From assembly GCF_023806625.1 (NCBI RefSeq), contig NZ_JAMTDX010000057.1, positions 59,393 to 123,392 on the forward strand: a stretch of 64,000 nucleotides of DNA. Reading direction: 5' to 3'. The stretch comes from Accumulibacter sp. Its GTDB lineage: Bacteria > Pseudomonadota > Gammaproteobacteria > Burkholderiales > Rhodocyclaceae. Under the pieces are notes generated by a model. It had not been told where the DNA came from. It saw nothing but the letters and a program-made list of their open reading frames with translations, and did not search any database. Positions 60,622-64,000 of this stretch are shown piece by piece (position 1 is the stretch's first letter; each line of letters opens with the position of its first letter). The position numbers and the translations under genes are program-made.

Positions 60622-61650
60622 ATGGGCATAGTCGACTGGTTCAGGAACCGCCTGGGTCGTTTCGATCCTGACCGGGCGGCTGACGAGGCGGTTGTCTGGG
60701 GGGTGGAGAAGGCGGTTGCGCTGACCAATCCGAAGCTGCGCCTCCTGCCCGACTGCGAGAAGCGCCTCACTCCAGCCGTTGCGAAGACGGTCGACTTCCT
60801 GCGCGAGCAGGCGCATGCCTTTCCGGCGGCCCGTCCGCTCTCGGCAGCCGACTGGTCTTCCGATCCCGTCTGGCGGGCGTTCTTTGTCGCTTCGACCGAC
60901 GTCCCGGCCGTTCTGGGTCGGTCGGACAATCTGCGCACGCTCTTCGACAAGTTCCCTGAACTCGACCATGCTCACCTGATCCTCGGAATGGCCGTCAGCG
61001 AGCAGAAGGTCTTCGGAATGGCCTTGCAGGGGAACATCGTGCAGCGCGATGTCGCGCAGGTCAGCGTCAGTTTCTCGGATCACCAGGCGAGACTGTGCGC
61101 TGGTGACGAAATGCGGCTGCGCCGTGTCGTCGGCGTCCAGATCTTCGAGTACCTGATGGCGCATGCGCTGGCCGAGATCGGCGCCGAGCGCGTCGAACGG
61201 CAGGAGCTTCAGGCGAGTCGCTCGCTGATCCGGGCTCGTCTCAGGTTGCTCGAGCAACACGGACCGGGCCTTGGATCTTTGTTCGGGTTGGCTCCGGCGG
61301 CGCGCGGCGAGCAGGCCCGGCTCGAGGCCGAATTGCTCGACAACGAGCGCCAGCTCGAAGCGCTGGGGGCCAGCGAGTCGGCTCTCGAAGCGGAGCTCGA
61401 CTGTCTGACGACGGTGCTCTCCGAGCCGCAGCGCTACCTGCGCATCGAGCCGAATCACATGCGGCTCAACGCGATGAACGTGGTCGTTCCCGAGGCGAGC
61501 AGCGAGGCGGCTGCCGACATCGACTTCGCGGTCGCCGAGCTGAGCGGTTCGCCACCGATGCGCCGGGCTTTCGTCGTCGCGCGGGTGGCGCGAACGGAAC
61601 TGCCGGCCGCGCAGGGAATCGACTTCGCTGCAGCGACGCGCTACCTCTGA
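60622..61650 (+). CDS. Hypothetical protein with central coiled coil
   Basis: A 342-residue soluble protein that I do not recognise. The N-terminal half (MGIVDWFRNRLGRFDPDRAA, WRAFFVASTDVPAVLGRSDN) looks globular. Residues about 205-280 are strongly heptad-like (RARLRLLEQHGPGLG, RLEAELLDNERQLEALGASE). The C-terminal RYLRIEPNHMRLNAMNVVVP is conserved-looking. The start is supported by GAGGAGGAG directly upstream. It is free-standing, between a thioesterase and DUF1622. No catalytic or membrane feature was seen. Confidence 0.75.
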   Translation: MGIVDWFRNRLGRFDPDRAADEAVVWGVEKAVALTNPKLRLLPDCEKRLTPAVAKTVDFLREQAHAFPAARPLSAADWSSDPVWRAFFVASTDVPAVLGRSDNLRTLFDKFPELDHAHLILGMAVSEQKVFGMALQGNIVQRDVAQVSVSFSDHQARLCAGDEMRLRRVVGVQIFEYLMAHALAEIGAERVERQELQASRSLIRARLRLLEQHGPGLGSLFGLAPAARGEQARLEAELLDNERQLEALGASESALEAELDCLTTVLSEPQRYLRIEPNHMRLNAMNVVVPEASSEAAADIDFAVAELSGSPPMRRAFVVARVARTELPAAQGIDFAAATRYL

Positions 61651-61752
61651 CTACCCAGGGCTGCAGCGGGGCAGGGCATCGGGGAACGCTCGGGTGGCGC
61701 TCGCCTGCCTCGTGCGGGCGGCTGAACGGACGGTGAACAGGAGGAGGTCGCC

Positions 61753-62133
61753 ATGACAAGTTTCAGCGAGATCGCCGAGATGATCGGCGTCGTGCTCGAC
61801 GCCGTCGGGATTCTGGTGATGGTCGGCGGCATGCTGGCCGCTGTCGTCCGCTGCCTGGCGTTTCGCCGCGACGGCCGCGATGCCTACCGGCAGATCCGGC
61901 AGGACATCGGGCGGGCGATCCTGCTTGCGCTCGAATTCCTCGTCGCCGCGGACATCATCCGCACGGTGGCGGTGACGCCGACGCTCGAGGGAGTGGTCGT
62001 GCTCGGCCTGATCGTCGTCATCCGCACCTTCCTGAGCACGGCGCTGCAGGTCGAACTCGAGGGCCAGTGGCCGTGGAGCCGCAGTGCCACGGTTGGCTCA
62101 TCGACTGGCCGGTCGAGCCGCGGCGAGGTGTGA
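61753..62133 (+). CDS. DUF1622 membrane protein
   Basis: A 126-residue protein with three membrane helices: IGVVLDAVGILVMVGGMLAA, AILLALEFLVAADIIRTVAV, and GVVVLGLIVVIRTFLSTALQ followed by VELEGQWPW. The conserved RxxIGRAILLALEFLVAADI-like block and the EGxWPW ending mark DUF1622. Function is unknown. AGGAGG sits 6 bases before the ATG. The next gene is convergent. Confidence 0.87.
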   Translation: MTSFSEIAEMIGVVLDAVGILVMVGGMLAAVVRCLAFRRDGRDAYRQIRQDIGRAILLALEFLVAADIIRTVAVTPTLEGVVVLGLIVVIRTFLSTALQVELEGQWPWSRSATVGSSTGRSSRGEV

Positions 62134-62238
62134 TCGGCGAGCGCCCGCTTTGGACTGCGGCGCGGAGCAGCCCGGTCACCGGGCGCGAGCATCGGTCGCG
62201 GCGGCTGAGTCCGCGGCGGGTTCCGGCCTGATCCGGTC

Positions 62239-63654
62239 TCAGATGGTTTCGACGATCGCTTCGATTCGCCCTTCGCGGACGGCCTTGACGAAGGCGCGGT
62301 AGTCGCGCTGGTTCTGATCGCCGTACTCGACGGCGAATTCGCCGATCGCGTCGTCGAAGGCGGCGCTCGAACCCATGTAGCCGGCAAGCAGAGCGGGATC
62401 ACCCGAGCGCGCGTGCGCTCGGGCCAGCGCCCAGGCGCAGAGCTGTCCGTAGGTGATGAGCAGCTCGACGTCCCAGCCCTCGATGAGTGCGCTGATCTTG
62501 ACGTCGCGGAGCTGGCGGACGTAATAATGCTTGCCCGCTTCTCCGTGCCCCCAGCCCAGGAAGATGTCGGTGGCCGCCTGCATCAGCCGTTGCCCGGTGA
62601 CGACTCGTTGCCCATGGTTGGCGTGCAGGCTCTCTCCCGCGTAGGGTTCGAGTACCGAGGCTCGGGCTTCCTTGACCTGCAGGAACAGCGGGTCGTTGTC
62701 GGCAGCCATCATCAGCATGACCGCGCAGACTGTACCGACGCTGCCGACGCCGACGACCTTGACGGCGAGGTCACAGAACTGGAACCGGTCGAGCAGGGTC
62801 CGGACGTGCTCGGGCAGCGACGAACGGTAATCGGCCAGCGCTTCGCCGTAGTTCGTCCTCATTGCGGGCGTCTGCTCGGCCGTCGGGTGGAAGATCAGCG
62901 GCGGGTCGTCCTTGATCCGGGGCAGGGCGCCGCGGTGTTCGGCGAGTTTCGGGAAGATGTAATCGGCGGCGCTCTGCTGGCGGGCCTTCTGCACGCGCCT
63001 GACGATGCGCTTCCGGACCTCGGCGCTCGGCGCCCCGGCGAGGACGCGGTCGACGGTGATCGCGTCGTACCAGACGTCGAGTGCTCGCATCGACGAATAG
63101 TCGGCCATTCGCTCGCGGTACGCGCGGGCCGTCGCCGTCGCTGCCCGCGCCGCCTGGTTCTCGCCGAGCTCCAGGTGATGCGCGGCGATGACGATGCTCG
63201 CAGCCAGGCGCTTGAGGTCCCACTCCCACGGTGCCGGCAAGGTTTCGTCGAGGTCGTTGACGTCGAAGATGACCTGCCGCTCAGGCGTCGCAAAGCCGCC
63301 GAAGTTCATCAGGTGGGCGTCGCCGCAGGCCTGCACGCGGAGGCCGGAGACGGGTGTCGAGGCCAGGTCGGCGGCCATGATCGCCGCCGAACCACGGTAG
63401 AAGGCAAAGGGCGACTGGAGCATCCGCCCGAAGCGGATCGGCACGAGTTCGGGCAAGCGTCCCTGGTTCGACTCGACGAGCAACTCGACCGGATCGCGCC
63501 TCCCCTTCGGCGCTTTCCAGCCGCCGTGCTTCTCTCGCGGCACTTCTTCGCGCAGGACCTTGCCCTGCGCCCGGCGTTCGTCCGGCGAAAGAACGGCTGC
63601 CTGCTGCTCTTCGGCGGCGGTCTTTCCGAGACCATCATTTCGGGTCCTGGCCAT
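62239..63654 (-). CDS. DUF2252 family protein (kinase-like fold)
   Basis: A 471-residue cytosolic protein: RDPVELLVESNQGRLPELVP and RFGRMLQSPFAFYRGSAAIM at the N-terminus, QACGDAHLMNFGGFATPERQ and IFDVNDLDETLPAPWEWDLK in the centre, KVVGVGSVGTVCAVMLMMAA, and RVVTGQRLMQAATDIFLGWG near the C-terminus. The GDAHLxNFG and DxNDxDET motifs resemble the catalytic/metal loop of aminoglycoside-kinase-like folds. The family is uncharacterised; a phosphotransfer role is inference. The gene is divergent from the lipoprotein gene, with a TATAAT hexamer upstream (63707-63702). Confidence 0.88.
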   Translation of the reverse strand: MARTRNDGLGKTAAEEQQAAVLSPDERRAQGKVLREEVPREKHGGWKAPKGRRDPVELLVESNQGRLPELVPIRFGRMLQSPFAFYRGSAAIMAADLASTPVSGLRVQACGDAHLMNFGGFATPERQVIFDVNDLDETLPAPWEWDLKRLAASIVIAAHHLELGENQAARAATATARAYRERMADYSSMRALDVWYDAITVDRVLAGAPSAEVRKRIVRRVQKARQQSAADYIFPKLAEHRGALPRIKDDPPLIFHPTAEQTPAMRTNYGEALADYRSSLPEHVRTLLDRFQFCDLAVKVVGVGSVGTVCAVMLMMAADNDPLFLQVKEARASVLEPYAGESLHANHGQRVVTGQRLMQAATDIFLGWGHGEAGKHYYVRQLRDVKISALIEGWDVELLITYGQLCAWALARAHARSGDPALLAGYMGSSAAFDDAIGEFAVEYGDQNQRDYRAFVKAVREGRIEAIVETI

Positions 63655-63677
63655 ATCCCTCCTTTTGTTGCCCGCGA

Positions 63678-63707
63678 TTGCCGCAACGATGCGACGCTAA
63701 TATTATA
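63678..63707. promoter_or_regulatory. Overlapping divergent promoter elements (DUF2252 / lipoprotein)
   Basis: Plus strand: TTGCCG (63678-63683), a 17-base spacer, then TATTAT (63701-63706), predicting a start near 63713 for the lipoprotein gene. Minus strand: a perfect TATAAT (63707-63702) about 48 bases before the DUF2252 ATG, but without a good -35. The two -10 hexamers overlap, so polymerase binding in one direction should exclude the other. Confidence 0.5.
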
Positions 63708-63795
63708 GATCCTGCATGCGCGCTCGGCGCGTTCCGTCGTTCGCTGCGCCTTGGCGACGACGGGCTCAGCTGGGAAACCTCTTCGGGGAAAAGGA

Positions 63796-64000
63796 ATGCT
63801 CAACGTACGTCGTCTGCTCGGGCTGCTTCGCCTGTCGCTGCTCCTGGTGATGCCCGGGCTGTTTTCCGGCTGTGCGACGATCGGAGCAGGATCGATCAAC
63901 CGGGATCGGCTCGATTACGTCGAGGCCCTGGCCAGCTCGTGGAAGGAGTCAAGTCCAAAATTTGCTGTAAATTCTGTCGGTCGGTTTGATGATGATGGGT
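63796..64000 (+). CDS. Lipoprotein, N-terminal part, possibly interrupted
   Basis: Begins MLNVRRLLGLLRLSLLLVMP with a lipobox GLFSGC (Cys26), then INRDRLDYVEALASSWKE. This resembles a family of proteobacterial lipoproteins in which an RxDYxxAxxxSWKEQ block continues with a hydrophobic strand. Here the sequence after SWKE turns into SSPKFAVNSVGRFDDDG, encoded by DNA of about 40 percent GC (63949-64000) against about two-thirds elsewhere. The frame is open to the window edge. The gene is either cut by an inserted element or simply divergent; the window ends too soon to tell. AAGGA precedes the ATG. Confidence 0.55.
   Translation, partial: MLNVRRLLGLLRLSLLLVMPGLFSGCATIGAGSINRDRLDYVEALASSWKESSPKFAVNSVGRFDDDG

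Noticed and set aside
62134-62238. GCCCGG-TCA-CCGGGC hairpin between DUF1622 and DUF2252 genes
   Set aside because: Short stem without a T-tract; at this GC content such hairpins occur by chance.
1-64000. CRISPR array, rRNA operon, prophage or complete insertion sequence
   Set aside because: No regularly spaced direct repeats, no rRNA-like sequence, and no integrase, transposase or phage structural gene was recognised.

Overview
The window is a compact, GC-rich (roughly two-thirds G+C) piece of a Gram-negative chromosome with intact protein genes on both strands. Short ATGA/GTGA-type overlaps and GTG/TTG starts are common. The outer-membrane genes (lptD, surA, two trimeric porins with betaproteobacterial-type signal peptides), the exosortase A (XrtA/PEP-CTERM) exopolysaccharide locus and the lptD-surA-pdxA-rsmA order point to a betaproteobacterium, most likely Rhodocyclales; an Accumulibacter-like organism would fit. 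That is inference from gene content; no rRNA or tRNA gene was found to settle it.

Layout. (1) 1-8020: the envelope-maintenance neighbourhood, pepP(partial)-murU-amgK on the minus strand, divergent from lptD-surA-pdxA-rsmA on the plus strand, with a 28-bp near-palindrome in the divergent gap. (2) 8349-10120: minus-strand xth, a Crp-family regulator and a small DUF2892 membrane protein. (3) 10456-31957: plus-strand exopolysaccharide/exosortase A locus. It encodes an export lipoprotein, chain-length protein, tyrosine autokinase with a (Gly-Tyr)9 tail, beta-barrel protein, ExeA-like ATPase, UDP-GlcNAc 2-epimerase, NodB deacetylase, FemAB-like protein, XrtA fused to EpsI, two glycosyltransferases, an asparagine-synthetase-like amidotransferase, an acyltransferase with an esterase, a flippase, a kinase-like protein and an orphan GT-A-like protein. 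(4) 32053-38362: a convergent minus-strand operon with two more glycosyltransferases, a PaaK/CapK-like adenylating enzyme, an O-antigen-ligase-type protein and a second deacetylase. Together (3) and (4) make about 28 kb dedicated to one surface polysaccharide and to exosortase A sorting, but the priming glycosyltransferase, the usual PrsK/PrsR regulators and any PEP-CTERM substrate are not in the window.

(5) 38861-41586: two paralogous porins, each with its own strong terminator and sharing a 12-bp upstream motif. (6) 41774-46698: trpG-trpD-(Uma2 nuclease)-trpC with malQ upstream; trpE is absent. (7) 47054-55295: mostly membrane proteins of poorly known families (DUF2254, an AI-2E/PerM permease, DUF2157 plus a DUF4401-GDYXXLXY protein), then a DadA-like oxidoreductase. 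(8) 55326-56350: two minus-strand reading frames that only make sense after frameshift correction, one a C-terminal remnant of a DUF3141-like protein. (9) 56579-63654: fabI, a SEC-C/TPR/GT41 fusion, a hotdog thioesterase, an unknown coiled-coil protein, DUF1622 and DUF2252. (10) 63796-64000: the start of a lipoprotein gene whose sequence changes abruptly to AT-richer DNA about 52 bases before the window edge, possibly a mobile-element junction.

No CRISPR array, rRNA, tRNA, complete insertion sequence or prophage was recognised. The least explained material is the accessory part of the exopolysaccharide locus (kinase plus orphan GT-A-like protein, acyltransferase/esterase pair, adenylating enzyme), the Uma2 gene embedded in the trp operon, and the SEC-C/TPR/GT41 protein.
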